Shown: positions 22,569-34,933, numbered from the stretch's first letter. The stretch: DNA of 64,000 nt from Cryptomeria japonica (GCF_030272615.1 NC_081408.1:201026341-201090340); one strand, 5' to 3'. The notes: generated by a model not told the origin, from the sequence alone. Translations and numbers: made by a program.

Positions 22569-22853
22569 TCATTTGTTCAGGTGGGCAGCAAGAACTACTT
22601 GAGCATCCTTAATTTGTCCTAATAGAGGAATCTGTTTTGAATCCATAGAGTAACATCTGCCAAATGTTTTTGTCAAGGACAACCCTAACACTTTAGCTAC
22701 TGCAAAAGGCATTATATTATCAGATGCACCTGAATCTATAATACAATTATTTAACTTATGACCATTTATGAAAAATGATATGTAAAAGGATTCAGGTTTT
22801 GACTCAAGGAAAGACAAAGAGTCATCTATTTGGAGAGCAATTATTTTAGGCAC
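22569..22853 (-). pseudogene. Aspartic protease of G
   Basis: Starts PKIIALQIDDSLSF and has the active-site motif CIIDSGASDNIMPFAVAKVLGL (Asp-Ser-Gly). It would process the Gag-Pol polyprotein. The ~95-residue segment is open; stops lie just before (22917 region) and after it. It is in the same frame as gag, so gag-pro was one ORF. Confidence 0.8.
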
Positions 22854-22916
22854 CTTTTCATGAGCAACAGGGTGAACTAATTTATCACTATGTGTAGGAA
22901 GTGTGGCATTTACTAA

Positions 22917-24350
22917 CTATTGCGTTCCATTAGCTTGTAGTACATTATTCCCTTTTACAAACTGAACGAGCCTATCTAGCTCTTTGGGGTTTATCTTAAG
23001 GTACTCGGCAGGTGTAATTTGAATTTGAGAAGATTTACAAAACTCTACAATATCAAATGAACTTTCCTTTTCAATAGACCTTAACAATGGAGACTCTTGT
23101 AGTTTTTGATCATTGTTATGAAATTTTGAAACAATCTCCTTGCCTTTGAAATTCACAACAGAAGATGAAGAGGCACCTTGAGGTTTCACATTTTGTTGAT
23201 TTCTTGTGAGCACAACACATGAAGGATCTTCTAAAGTAACCAAAATATCACCCCCTCTTTCTAAATCTGACTCATACTCTAGGATGTGGATTTCAGAGTC
23301 GCCAGGTTGCTTTAAAGATTCTTCTTCGCTCTACTCATTTGAGGTATCTTTAGAGTTCATCAATTGTGCATAACGCACCATCTCAGGATAGGAACTACCC
23401 TCATGTTCATCGATTAGATGAAAACCACACATACTCCCTTTAGGTTGCGGTGCCTCAATTGCCAATCTCTGTTGAGCAGGGGGTAATTGAAAAGTCTTGT
23501 TCCCAAAGCCCAAAGACTAATTTGTATTTCTCCTAGGTACATCTTGATAGGGAGATGGGTATGTTGTACTAGCTTTAGGTAATTGTCTTTTAAGGGTAAT
23601 CACATCATTCATCAATCTCTAGATCATAGGGTCAGAAGAAGTAGAAGGTTGGGCAATGGGAGTCTGTACTTCTCTTTTCCATTTACTTGTTGTGACTAGA
23701 TCATCTTTCAACTCAATGACAAGGGTTTTGGCAGCACTTAAATCTGCAACTCTTTGCCTGCGAATCAGGAAACCTATTTCTGAAGGCATAGAATTTATAA
23801 AAAAACACTTCAAATTATCATCTGAGTGTTTTTGATTGACTGGAATTTTATGCATAATTTTATCAAATTTTGCTACAAAGTCCCTCATAGACTCCAGAAT
23901 CTATTTCTTTAACTGGGCCAATTGAGCCAAGAGAGAGTGTTCATCTTCAACCACTTTGAATCTTGCCTCAAACCTTGTTTTTGAATCTTGCCAATTTGTT
24001 ATCACATTGTTCGATAAGTGATAGAACCAATCTACTGCTACTCCAGTTAGTGTTTGAATAAATAGTCTTACAACAACATCCTCATGTTGAATAATTATTA
24101 TCCCACAAGCCACATTGAATGCATTCAGGTTCTCATCAACAGTGATTTTCCCATTCCCACTGAACTTTGGCAAGTGATCTCTAGCACCTTTGGGTAAGGG
24201 GTTCAAATTTAATCCTAAGTTCAGTGGACCTACAATAGCCCCCCAAGGACTAGTTACTGCAATTGGAAAGATGATATTGAGCGGAGTCAGGTTGATTATA
24301 TTTGGTAAAGTAATACCATGCAAGGTCAGAGCTTGAAAAACTAAGGCCAC
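22917..24350 (-). pseudogene. Gag of G
   Basis: One frame from about 24350 to 22917, cut by stops near 23900, 23616, 23514 and 23328. The retrotransposon Gag core is near 24100-23950 (LFIQTLTGVAVDWFYHL, then FEARFKVVEDEHSLLAQL). The C-terminal half is Gln/Pro/Ser-rich with no CCHC zinc knuckle that I can see, which agrees with several Tat-type Gags. A leader of about 180 bases separates the PBS from the first visible coding sequence. Confidence 0.75.
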
Positions 24351-24534
24351 AGGAGATGATGAGGATGGGGAAGGAGGCCTACTTCTTTCTGGTCTTTGAG
24401 GTGAAAAAGTGGGTTGAAAATTGAGGTTCTATAACTCTTGAAAACCAGAATCAATTATCCCCTCCCTTCTTTGGGACCTAGTATATCTCTTTGAATCCAG
24501 TCTTGCAACTAGGCAACAAGTCTTATGATTCAAC

Positions 24535-24552
24535 TCCCCAGTAGAGTCGCCA
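24535..24552 (-). other. Primer binding site of G
   Basis: On the minus strand TGGCGACTCTACTGGGGA, six bases after the 5' LTR. It is not the initiator-Met site used by the other elements. It resembles PBS sequences of plant Tat-type gypsy elements; I do not assign the tRNA. Confidence 0.7.
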
Positions 24553-24558
24553 AAAATA

Positions 24559-27184
24559 TATTGGTAAATAGATTTGTCCCTTTCCTGAAATTGTAATATT
24601 TGTTCTCTTTGAAAAACAATATAACTCTTGTACACCCCTTTATGAAAGAAAACAAATTACCAACAGTTGGATAAATTAATTAAAATCCATCATCTACATT
24701 AGAGGGAAGCTCCCCATATGATTTTCAATGAAATTAATACACAAATGAAATGTTGACAGTTTTTACCAGAAAGTGTTGAAAGGCTTTAGCATTCATCCAT
24801 CAACATAAAAGAATGCCTTCGAACTAAAACAAAGAAAATATTCTAAAGATTAAATAAGAGCTCACGGACTCTGATTCACACACATGTTCACTTTATAAAT
24901 TTAGACCATAGAAAATGCACAATAGTATTGATGTCTAATTGATACTCTCTCATGCCTCACATAAAAAGGGGGATCAACACAACTCAATCCACAATGAATC
25001 TGCTCACAAATAATGGTAACCATGAATTCAGAAAAACATAGAAATAATTGATCATAAAATGATATCATGCCCATAGCAAATTTCTCAAGAAAGATTGCTA
25101 ATCTTTAAACACACAGGATTCAAAGACTACACATCATAATATTTTATTGATAAATCAGTCATTCCAGTCTAAAGAAATTCATAGAAGAAAACAAAAATGA
25201 ATATTGTCTACTGCTCAAAAAATCACAGCTTTTTGGACCTTAACATAAACAAGCTTTCCAGCTTAAGTAGCCTGCAGGCTCATAGTTTTTACATAACAAA
25301 TTTAAACTTTACTTTAACCAATGGTTAAAGAAACCATTTGCTAAAATAGGAAAGAAAACTAAAACAACAACCACTATGAGGCTGACAACTCATTCTTGGA
25401 TTATTCATGATTCCATTATGGCAGAAGAAGTTACCGATCTGTCCTGCTTTGCCGCAAAACCATGCCATTCCAAGTGTACCACCAAGAAGTTTAGGATGAC
25501 CTAAAAATAAGGAAGTCCGATGTGCTGAATTCTTTGCTTCCACACCTCCTTGTCCATGTTCACTTGTGCCACCCTTACCTTGTGTGCCTCCAAATGATCA
25601 GAATAGACCATGAGCATTGATTCGATCCTAGCCACCATTGAGAAGTAATCCATGGTCAAGGATTTTGTCATCTAGATGAATTGTATTCTTTCCTAGTAGA
25701 TTTTGGTCATATCTATGGCTGCTTCAATTATCTTAGCATCATCTTTCATGAGTTGGATGTCAATGCACTTGAGATCCTTCTGCATTGTATCAATTAAGTC
25801 TATCAATCCTCTAAGCAATTTAGTGGACTCTTCATGGCCCTATTTAATGATTTAGTTATGCCACTCCACATTCTTCTTTGATACTTACAATACATTATCA
25901 TCCAACTTTTCTACAGGTTTTTCAGCTAAGAACTTCATCACTTCATATTTCTATATTTCGTTCATCTATGCAAGAACTGCCACCCATTTGACCCTTTCTT
26001 TATCCCAAGATAAAGTCTTTAGCTCCAATACCTTTCTCATAGTCTCGGCATCCTTATAAACCTTCACTAGATTGATGATGTAGTCTGATCCCTATTGCAT
26101 TATAAGATCCAACCATTTATTGAACATCTTCGTGACTATTTTGTTCCTTTGAACTTGGTCCAACATTTTCTGATTGGCCAAAGATTTGGGATCAAATGAT
26201 ACTGGTATCTATGAAAAAGGTTAGGGATTTGGATTATGGATGGCATTGATATAATCAGCCATCTAAGTGATGAGTTGCTTCAATTCCCTTTTATCTTTCT
26301 CATCTTTCCATGTTATAGAAATTATCCTTTTTGTGGATGACTCCAAATGCTTAACATCTACGACACATGAAGAAATTCCTAGGTCTATCTTTTCAACTGT
26401 AAAGCCCTCCTCAGTAGCTTTGTTTGCATCTCTCTTTAGAATTGGTTTGGCTATCTCAGCCATCGAGTGACTTGTTGCTTCATCCACTTCAAACATTGTC
26501 TGTGTCTTGATTTTTTTCATCTTTAATGCCTATCACAAACATTTGTTGACCATGTCTTCCATAGGGATTGTAATCGACACTACACTTCATTTCTTTTGAA
26601 CAAAAGCTTCCAACCATCGTGGTGTGTTTGCAGGATCTTTAGGTGGAGGAGTTGTCTATATATTCGGTGAATTGACAATAACCAAGTTGTTCATGGGGTC
26701 TTTCTTGCTCTCCACTTCTTTACCCATGTCCATTTCCTACATGACAGGTTCATACAAATCTTGTTGATCCATTGTTGCCTCTATCTCTTCACTAGGGTCT
26801 AGGTCCATAGCAGTTTGTTTTAAAATGGGATCTATACTCTTTTTCTTACTCTTGGACCAAGTTACTTGAGTAGCTATGGAACTTGATGGTGACATCTTTG
26901 ATCTCCTAGGTTGGTTTTCTCAATAATAGGCCTTGATACACCTACAACATTAACAATTTCATTAGTGAAAGAAATGGGAGATTGAGTCACAATGTGTGGA
27001 TCAACTCTTAGTTCATGTGAGGATATGAGCGATCCCTTCTTAAACTTTTGATTTCTCAACCATCTCTTTGTTCTTCTCACAACATTGAAAATTCTAGCTT
27101 GAACATTGTCATCCTCCTTTTTATTCCAATCAATCTGTAGAATTGGATTTCCTTGAACCTCTGTGTCAAACTCAGGGTCTAAAA
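24559..27184 (-). repeat. 5' LTR of G, segment 1 (PBS-proximal)
   Basis: Matches 13557-16190 of the left LTR. Starts TATTGGTAAATAG (TG end mutated to TA) and breaks at the insertion of C; 27180-27184 is TAAAA. Confidence 0.9.
25405..27184 (-). pseudogene. LTR-encoded ORF of G, copy 2, C-terminal part
   Basis: Corresponds to the C-terminal ~590 codons of the copy-1 ORF. Contains VVRRTKRWLRNQKFKKGS, SSHELRVDPHIVTQ and, near 26350, DVKHLESSTKRII. It ends at the same TGA (25407-25405). Stops and small indels are present. The rest of the frame lies at 34939-35417 and 49931-50812 because of nested insertions. Confidence 0.7.
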
Positions 27185-28335
27185 TGTTGGCATTTTTTTT
27201 GTTTATGTTGTGATTGTCATTGATGGACACACACTTGTATTGAGATCCCCTTTATATGTATGAGCTAAAGCTCAACCGATATTTGTTCCAACCAGTATGT
27301 TGTATACTAGTCTTTAGACTAGTGGTGATTTTGCAGAATGTGTTTCTCAGTTTGAAGCGGCATGTTGACCCCAAGCAGTTCATAGATCCCAAGCATCACG
27401 AGGGAGCAAAGTGGCACAATACATTCTTACCAGTCTTCATTTTTGTCAAATCAGCAACTGGTATTTTGTATGAACCAGTAATACTCTATGATGAGTTACT
27501 AACTGGCATTTTGTGATGAGTTACCAATCCACCGATTGTTTAACGGTGCCGACACATTGACGGTGCTTTTTGTGTCATGTTACTGAGTATGTCTAGATGC
27601 ATTGAACCTAGGAAATTGTAATGTAATCCTATTGGACCGACATGAAATCAGGTTCTTTTAAAAGGACATCATGTCTAGGGTTTTAAGTTGTTGCTGAAAG
27701 GGTTAATGTCATGCTAGGGTTTAAGGTGGAAGTTGAGAATGATCTTATCTAAGAAGATCAAGTTGTAACTGTGAGAGAGATATAGAAGACTGAAGTAATG
27801 CTGGAATGCATTAACTATGAGCAATACTGGATCTAACCAAGCAGCTTGTGCTATTAGATAGATCAAACACTTGTTGATTACTCACATCTTTGACAAGTCT
27901 GTAGCCCTTAACTGGGTAGGCCTCAAAGCCTTTGTAAAATCCTCTAACAAGGTGGTTCACACATGTGAATCTAAAATCCTCTAACAAGGTAGTCTTTAAT
28001 CGAACTTATCTCCTAACAGAGATTGAGATTCCTAATAGGATCTGCTCTGGTGAAGAACATTGTAAGACCTTAACCGGTCTGGTTTCTATTCTACAGATAG
28101 TGACTTGTGAGTTCCATCTCACTGTGGTTTTTTCCTAGTTGGGTTTCCATGTCAAATATCCTATGTTATGGTTTAATTTCTTTTGTGGGTGAATGCTTTA
28201 TTCGCATTTTGGTTTGCATGTGTGGTAATTGGTCTGACTATTAGACTGCTTTACCGATTTATCTTTAGACTATGTAAGTGTTTTTGTGCAATGATTTTTG
28301 GCATACTAATTCACCCCCCCTCTTAGTATTCATCA
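27185..28335 (+). repeat. 5' LTR of C
   Basis: 1,151 bp, TGTTGGCATTTTT to TATTCATCA, with a C-run at about 28313-28319. Pairs with 33767-34933. Confidence 0.9.
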
Positions 28336-28337
28336 AT

Positions 28338-28349
28338 TGGTATCAGAGC
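28338..28349 (+). other. Primer binding site of C
   Basis: TGGTATCAGAGC two bases after the LTR (initiator-Met tRNA). Confidence 0.9.
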
Positions 28350-28385
28350 CTACCTTTCTATAAGTTTAACCACTTGGAAAGAGAT

Positions 28386-29664
28386 ATGGGGGAATACACC
28401 ATGAGGGAACTTACTCAATGGCTCACTAAGTCTGAGCAAGCCTATGATGATCTTATGGTCAAATACAAGGCATCTCAAGCAAAAAGGAAAGAACATGCAG
28501 AGAAGCTGATGGAACTATCTGAAAGTAGTTATGAAGATGAAGCTAACATGGAAGCCATGATTTCTGAAGTAAATAAGATGAATGATTCAAACTCCAATCT
28601 GAGAAAGGAGTTGGAAGGATTGACTATTCGGTTTAGTCAAGAGCTTGAGAACCAGAGAAAAGCTGAAGATCAGGTAAAGGATAGAGATCATGAGATCTCC
28701 AAGTTGAAACAAAAGATTAGTGCACTGACTACTCGCCTCCATGAGAGAAGAATGGAAAAGGAAGACATGCAAGGAGAACTGAACATTGCCATCTTTGAAA
28801 AATGCAAGTCTTATGGAGACAAATATTTCTATTTCCAAAGAACTCTTTGAGTCAAAGGAAATACTTGCTAAGTTTGGCAAAAGTATTGTCAAGATAGAGC
28901 AAAAGATTGAGTCATCTAGACCGGAAAAGAATACCAATGGTCTTGGTTTCTCTAGACATGAGGAAGGAGAATCCTTAGGAACAAATTCTGAAGCATCAAA
29001 GAAGCAATGGGCACTCAAAGGAAAAGGTAAGCAAAAATTCAAACCTGTTTGCTTTAATTGTCTTAAAGAAGGACACACTGCCAATGTATGTAGGAGAAAA
29101 GCCTTCAATAATTTTCCATATTTTATCAACAATGTACCTAGATCCAATAAGTTCAATGGTCATTGTTATGCATGCAACAAGTTTGGGCATAGAGCATTTG
29201 AATGTAGGTCTATGATGGATAACACTAGAAGATATCCTCAAAGGACCCAAGGAACTGGTCCTGAACCTTTTGTGAACCAGAACCACAACCGATTTAATGT
29301 CCTCAATCATCAGTCGAGAAGCGATGGCCATCAAGCAGCAACCAGATGGAGAGAAAATTGTATGATCTATCATGGTCATGGTCACACTGCTGCAACATGC
29401 AAAAGGAAGAATGGAAACATGTACAATGGACCTTGGAGAGCACCTGGACTTGTTTGTTATCACTGCAACAAACTGGGTCACATTGCAAGATTCTGCAGAA
29501 GCAGAAAAAGTATATCTGATGATATACTGGTCACTCAGGAAGGAGAAATCGATGTTGAAAAAGTTCAAGGGGACATGAAGAAAACTTGGAGGAAGAAACC
29601 AACAATGTTGGAAGAGGAACCGGTTTCTACACCTAGTGTGGAAATATCAGAACTGGCAAACTAA
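28386..29664 (+). pseudogene. ORF1 of C: Gag-like coiled-coil / zinc-knuckle protein
   Basis: Begins MGEYTMREL at 28386. A long charged, heptad-like region (to ~residue 170) is followed by a frameshift between 28790 and 28850, near an A-run, and then a second open frame to 29664. The linker NTNGLGF (near 28935) matches the GLGF-type linker of SIRE-like Gag. CCHC modules: CFNCLKEGHTANVC (29050), CYACNKFGHRAFEC (~29164), a third with the second Cys replaced by Tyr (~29359), and CYHCNKLGHIARFC (~29455). Apart from the frameshift it is nearly intact, the best ORF1 in the window. It lacks the N-terminal copia Gag domain. Confidence 0.85.
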
Positions 29665-30107
29665 GCCTCAAAGGCTTAGGGGGAGCAAACGGTGAAATGC
29701 TTTCAAACCCATGGTTTACACCAGTAAAAAACCTTAACTAGTATGCGATACATGTTGCTTGGCCGAAGACCGGAAATGGTAAAAAGGCAAATTAGGGTTT
29801 ACACCCTAATAGAGGAGCATTAATGGTGGTAGGTGAGAGACATGTATAAAACCCTATTTCAAATCATTTCTCACTATCTATTTTTGAGAAAAGAGAAGTT
29901 TTCAAGTGCAGAATGAAGAAAAGGTGATTTGAGCTAAGATTTCAAGAAATTGACATACCTTGAAAGAAATTCAAATCCAGTTTGCAAGCGGTAGTGGAGA
30001 ACACAAAGTGGTGATTTGGCAACCGATGGAGAGTGGAGTAAAGTAGAATTAGGAAGCCCTAAATTCACATTTGAAAGGTATTTTTCATGTTCTTGAAATA
30101 CTCTACA
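29665..30107 (+). other. ORF1-ORF2 spacer of C
   Basis: About 443 bases without an ORF. It contains GGGGGAGC near 29680, AATGGTGGTAGGTGAGAG and a TATA-like box at 29845, then purine-rich leader-like sequence up to the ORF2 start. Confidence 0.55.
29845..29851 (+). promoter_or_regulatory. Internal TATA box upstream of ORF2 (C)
   Basis: TATAAAA about 260 bases before the ORF2 ATG, preceded by a TTAATGGTGGTAG motif related to that in B (TTAATGTGGTAG) and D (TTAATGTGGTTG). Confidence 0.45.
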
Positions 30108-33100
30108 ATGGCTTCCTCATCTCATACTAGTTTGAGTACATCCATAGAGTCAGAAAGTTTTATTCAGAGGAAGTCCAAATATAATGCCTCATCACAAGCT
30201 CTAGCTGGAGTCATAGTTGAAGAGGGAATTTTTTATTATATTGATTGCAAAATAGAAGACCTAGGGTCTTTAGCTATTCACACTCAGTTAGGTCTATTTT
30301 GCAGCAAGGAGAAAAAGATCAAACCAGAGTTTAGTGTCTTAGAGAAGAAGAAATTCCATAATGCAGTATATTTTCTAGAAGATTTTACGGAGGATCACAT
30401 AAGGATTATTTTGAGCAGAGTCCACAGTGGTGAGATGTACCTGGAGAGGACGCATGATATTATGCCTCAGGCAATTCATGCAGTCACTGGTTTTTGCAAC
30501 ACAGGGGAAGTGCCAGCCCTGAGAAAGGTGAGTAAAACTAAAATAGCCAAGCTCACCGATTCAACCAGTGACTCACAGGGTATGACAGTTAATCCTATCA
30601 AGGATGATTTGGTGAAATACGCCTGTATGGTGATAGGATACATAACATTTTTAGCTAGTAGGATTAATTCTGTATGTACTATAGTGGCAAATGTTGCTTA
30701 CCGGATGATAAAAGAGGATACATCTTTTGACTTATGCACTGGTATGCAGAGGCAACTCCTGTTGAATCTTAAGGCAATTAAACAGGACAATTCACTGAGG
30801 TTTAAGTTTGGACAACTATTGGTAGGGTTGTTCTTCTATTTCCAAGGCTACTTTCCTGGTGTAGGAGATGTCCAGTGGTCCCCTGACCAACCGGTAACCA
30901 AGTAGATAAAGGAAAGCATACAAGCCATTAGAACCGGCTACCTTGAAGTACTGAACAAATATTTTGATGAGTTCAGAAGAAAGATGAGTCAGAGGGTAAG
31001 AATATTAGGTGATATAGTGAAGAAATACGAAGATGACATCTGTTTCACTATTTAGGTGGACAGATCTTTAATGGAGGCTGTTGAACCTAGAATGGAGGAA
31101 GTGGAGCCAATGGGCTATGAGGTTATGTATGACATGCTGGAAGGGTATGCCTCAACCCTTATTGCCTTGCCTCTTGATCCAAAGGCTAAGAGGACTGGAA
31201 CCTACTTGGAGAGGATTGCACCGGCTAAAGAACCATCGGTGAAGAAAGGAAAAGAGCCGGCAGCAAAGAAAGCCAAGGCAGTGCCTGCAGCATCAGCACC
31301 AGCTATCACTGCAACTCCAAGAGTGACCAAGAGGTCACCGGTAAAGAAGAAATGAGAGGTAACACCGGCAAAAGTCTTCAAAAGAAAGAGGAAGACTAAG
31401 ACAAATGAAAAGGACTCTAAAGAAACTGAGTCTGATGAAAAGCCAAAGAAGGCCCGACAGACAAAGAAGATGAAGAAGAATGAACTGGCAGCATCTACAC
31501 CGGTAAATATTGACATCTCCTCATACAAACCTTTGACACATTTTCAAAGGACAATTAAAAATATTAGGAGAAAATTACTTCATGATTTAGTAGATTACTA
31601 TGATGATTTCAGTGATGAGGAGAAGGAGGAAATATTAAAGGAAATCATTATTTATTTGTGCAAGAATGACCGGTCACCATCAGAGATTAAATCTTAGACA
31701 CCGACTTCTTTATTTAAAGCATTAGATAATAAATGGTGCATTGCCATTGAAAAGGAAAAAGAGATTAGGGAGAAATTCTTTTCACAATACTTTCTTGAAC
31801 TCTCAAATTCATAATTGTTTGATGTGTTGGACCAAAATAAAGGTCTCTTCTTCACAAGGAGAAGAAGACACTGGCTGTTGGAGGGAAGAATTGATGATGT
31901 GGAAAAAGACACTCATCAGCACATGAATCATGTTGTTCTAGCTCACAAAGCACGAATGGCCAACCTCCAAGCAGAAAAAGAATCGGTTATCTCCAAACTG
32001 GATGAGGTTTTTGATGAGGAAGGAAACCTGGTGGAAGAACCAATTGACACTATCGATGTTGATGCCCTGGATGTAGAAGATGTCACTCAAGACATACCTT
32101 CCGAGGGAACTAAACAAGGACAACAAGCCGAACAGGGTGGTGAATAGGCTAAGAACACATAGCAAGCAGCAAAGGAATAGGAAGAGAAGAAGAAGAGGGA
32201 TGAAGAGGAGAAAAAGAAGAAAGAGGAAGAGAAGAGAAAAGAGGAAGAGGAGAAATGAAAAGGTGAAGAGAAGAAGAAGCAAAAAGATGAAGAGAAGAAG
32301 AAAGAAGAAGAGGATAAGGAAGAAAAGAGAAAGAAGGAAGAAGAAGAAAAGAAGAAGAAGGAAGAGGAAGAAAAGAAGAAGAAGGAAGAGGAAGAAAAGA
32401 AGAAGAAGGAAGAAGAAGTAGAGAAGAAAAAGAAAGAAGAGGAAGACAAGAAGAAGATAGAAGAGGAAGAGAAGAAAAAGAGAGAAGTGAAAGAGAAAGA
32501 AGAGAAGGAAAGGAAAAAGAAGGAAGAAGTAGACAAGATAGTTGAAGCAATGAAGAGCACACAGATGGAGACTCCTAAGGCAACCAGGAGCCTAGCCAAA
32601 CCAGCTACTATCTCGAGTCCTATTGATCTCTAATCTGCAAGTGAGTCTAAGCTTATGCAGAGCATCAAGGTTGCCCAAGAGTTCCTTGAAGTCATTCACA
32701 GGAAAAAGGAATAGGACATAATTCAGGCAGCTGTAGACACCCTTACCAGTTTAATCCCTGGTACTAATCTTGTAGACACTGAATCATTACTACCACAGCT
32801 CAAACTACTATTTACTATAGTGGATGATCAGGTGCAGAGCCTGGAAGAAGCAGCAGAGGCCAATGTCAAGAAAGAGCACCAAAAGGCTCTTAATGTTGCC
32901 CTAGTGAAAAAGATGAATGAGCTTAGGACTGAACTGCTGAAAGATCAAAAGGACATAAGGAATGCCTTGGATGAGGGAAACTTGTTACTCAACAAAATCT
33001 GTCAGCCTCATCTATTCTATGATGATGTGCTAGCCAAGAAGAAAAAGCTTCAAATGGACTTATAGTCCTACTTGGGCACATTTAAGACACCTTATGATTC

Positions 33101-33386
33101 CTTTGTAGCATATGGGCAAAATGTTCACCAGTTTCAGATCCAGTCAGCCAAGATGGAGCAAGAGATTAGTACATGGTCTAGGGATCTATAGGAGCTTCAA
33201 CTGGTTTTACTTCCATGACTGCAAATTCTTCAGAAGTGTTATTTGAACCTGGATGCCCTGACAATCACACAGGAATTGAGCACAGTAGATGCCATGGAGG
33301 AACAAGTATCCCAAATGCAGACAGAGAAGGAAGTGGCAACCTCCCTACTTGAGTCTTGGTCTCTATCCATGAAACAATTTTTGTAG
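30108..33386 (+). pseudogene. ORF2 of C: conserved unknown protein with ER/K-rich helix
   Basis: I place the start at 30108 (MASSSHTSL), by analogy with B and D, rather than the in-frame ATG 21 bases upstream. A single frame, without frameshift, extends over 1,090 codons to about 33386 or slightly beyond. It is cut by stops at 30903, 31053, 31353, 31695, 31812, 32145, 32160, 32178 and others, mostly TAG. The N-terminal half parallels B ORF2 (HDIMPQAIHAVTGF, DLCTGMQRQLLLNL, FKFGQLLVGLFFYF). Then come a Lys/Pro/Ala-rich linker, an uninterrupted Lys/Glu-rich stretch (~32180-32530) and a C-terminal coiled coil (from ~32640). No enzyme motif. Unknown function. Confidence 0.75.
32179..32540 (+). 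repeat. GA-rich purine tract inside ORF2 of C
   Basis: About 360 bases almost purely of A and G (GAAGAGGAAGAAAAGAAGAA units). In the ORF2 frame it reads blocks of EEEE and KKKK. It creates long artefactual Ser/Phe-rich frames on the other strand and Arg-rich frames on this one. Confidence 0.85.
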
Positions 33387-33490
33387 GACTATAAATCAGT
33401 TTTTGACAAGTATTATTCATTATTGTCATTAACTTTTATATATATATATATGGAAACAGGGTTATTCAACGGTACTTTGTCATTGTTGGC

Positions 33491-33500
33491 AAAGGGGGAG
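33491..33500 (+). other. Upstream polypurine tract (PPT1) of C
   Basis: AAAGGGGGAG, preceded by CATTGTTGGC, about 265 bases before PPT2. Confidence 0.55.
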
Positions 33501-33754
33501 AAGTATATCTAGTTTTTGGTTATAAAATTTTGATCTTCTGGCATAGGGGAAGAAGTATCTGGTTTTGACATTTTGATATATGCTATATGCTCTGATGTCT
33601 CAATGATTATGCTCTTTATGAAAAATTGCTATACACTATGTTGATTAAGGGATAGTGTATATGCTTAGGGGGAGCAATTTTGTTAATGGCAAGTTTTTGC
33701 TGTAAAACACTTAGATGTCAAAATTTTATTTTCCTAAGTGTTGCCATCAATGCC

Positions 33755-33765
33755 AAAGAGGGAGA
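33755..33765 (+). other. 3' polypurine tract (PPT2) of C
   Basis: AAAGAGGGAGA directly before the 3' LTR, preceded by GTTGCCATCAATGCC. Confidence 0.8.
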
Positions 33766-33766
33766 T

Positions 33767-34933
33767 TGTTGGCATTTTTGTTGTTTATGTTGTGATTGTC
33801 ATTGATGGACACACACTTGTATTGAGATCCCCTTTATATGTATGAGCTCAAGCTCAACCAGTATTTGTTCCAACGGGTATGTTGTATACTAGTCTTTAGA
33901 CTAGTGGTGATTTTGTAGAATGTGCTTCCTGGTCTGAAGTGGCATGTCGACCCCAAGTGGTTCGTAGATCCCAAGCGACACAAGGGAGCAAACCAACACA
34001 ACACATTCTTACTAGTCTTCATTTTGGTCAAACCGGCAACTGGTATTTTGTATGAATCGGTAATACTCTATGATGAGTTACCAACTAACATTTTGTGATG
34101 AGTTACCAATCCACCGATTGTTTGACAGTGCCGATACATTGACGGTGCTTTTTGTGTCATGTTACTGAGTATGTCTAGATGCATTTAACCTAGGAAATTG
34201 TAATGTAATCCTATTGGACCGACATGAAATCAGATTCCTTTAAAAGGACATCATGTCTAGGGTTTTAAGTTGTTGTTGAAAGGGTTAATGTCGTGCTAGG
34301 GTTTAAGGTGGAAGTTTAGAATGATCTTATATGAGAAGATCAAGTTGTAACTGTGAGAGAGATAGAGAAGACTGAAGTAATGCTAGAATGCATTAATTGT
34401 GAGCAATACTGGATCTAACCAAGCAGTTTGTGCTATTAGATAGATCAAACACTTGTTGATTACTCACATCTTTGACAAGTCTATAGCCCTTAACCAGGTA
34501 GGCCTCAAAGCCTCTGTAAAATCCTCTAACAAGGTGGTTCACACATATGAATCTAAAATCCTCTAACAAGGTAGTCTTTAATCAGACTTATCTCGTAACA
34601 GAGATTGAGATTCCTAATAGGATCTGTTCTGGTGAAGAACATTGTAAGACCTTAACTAGTCTGACCTTAACCGGTCTGGTTTCTATTCTGCAGATAGTGA
34701 CTTGTGAGTTCCATCTCATCATGGTTTTTTCCTAGTTGGGTTTCCACGTCAAATATCTTGTGTTATGGTTGTATTTCTTTTGTGGGTGAATGCTTTATTC
34801 GCATTTTGGTTTGCATGTGTGATAACCAGTCTGACTGTTAGACTGCTTTACCGTTTTATCTTTAGACAGTGTAAGTGTTTTTGTGCAGTGATTTTTGGCA
34901 TACTAATTCACCCCCCCCTCTTAGTATTCATCA
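33767..34933 (+). repeat. 3' LTR of C
   Basis: 1,167 bp, TGTTGGCATTTTT to TTCATCA, followed by TAAAA. About 16 bases longer than the 5' LTR, mainly from a short local duplication near 34654-34680 (CCTTAAC...GTCTG repeated). Confidence 0.9.

Larger units (their letters stand above)
27185..34933 (+). mobile_element. Element C: pol-less two-ORF LTR retrotransposon
   Basis: 7,749 bp inserted in the G 5' LTR with perfect target duplication TAAAA (27180-27184, 34934-34938). Same plan as B, D and F: LTR, initiator-Met PBS, coiled-coil/zinc-knuckle ORF1, spacer, ORF2, two PPTs, LTR; no pol. It is the most divergent of the four: different LTR sequence, longer spacer, and an ORF2 with an inserted Lys/Glu-rich helix. 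Confidence 0.9.

Noticed and set aside
28587-29568. Two ~190-codon minus-strand ORFs
   Set aside because: Antisense of the C ORF1 zinc-knuckle region; no recognisable domain.
32087-32599. Long Ser/Phe/Leu-rich ORFs on the minus strand
   Set aside because: They are the complement of the purine tract that encodes the Lys/Glu block of C ORF2 on the plus strand.
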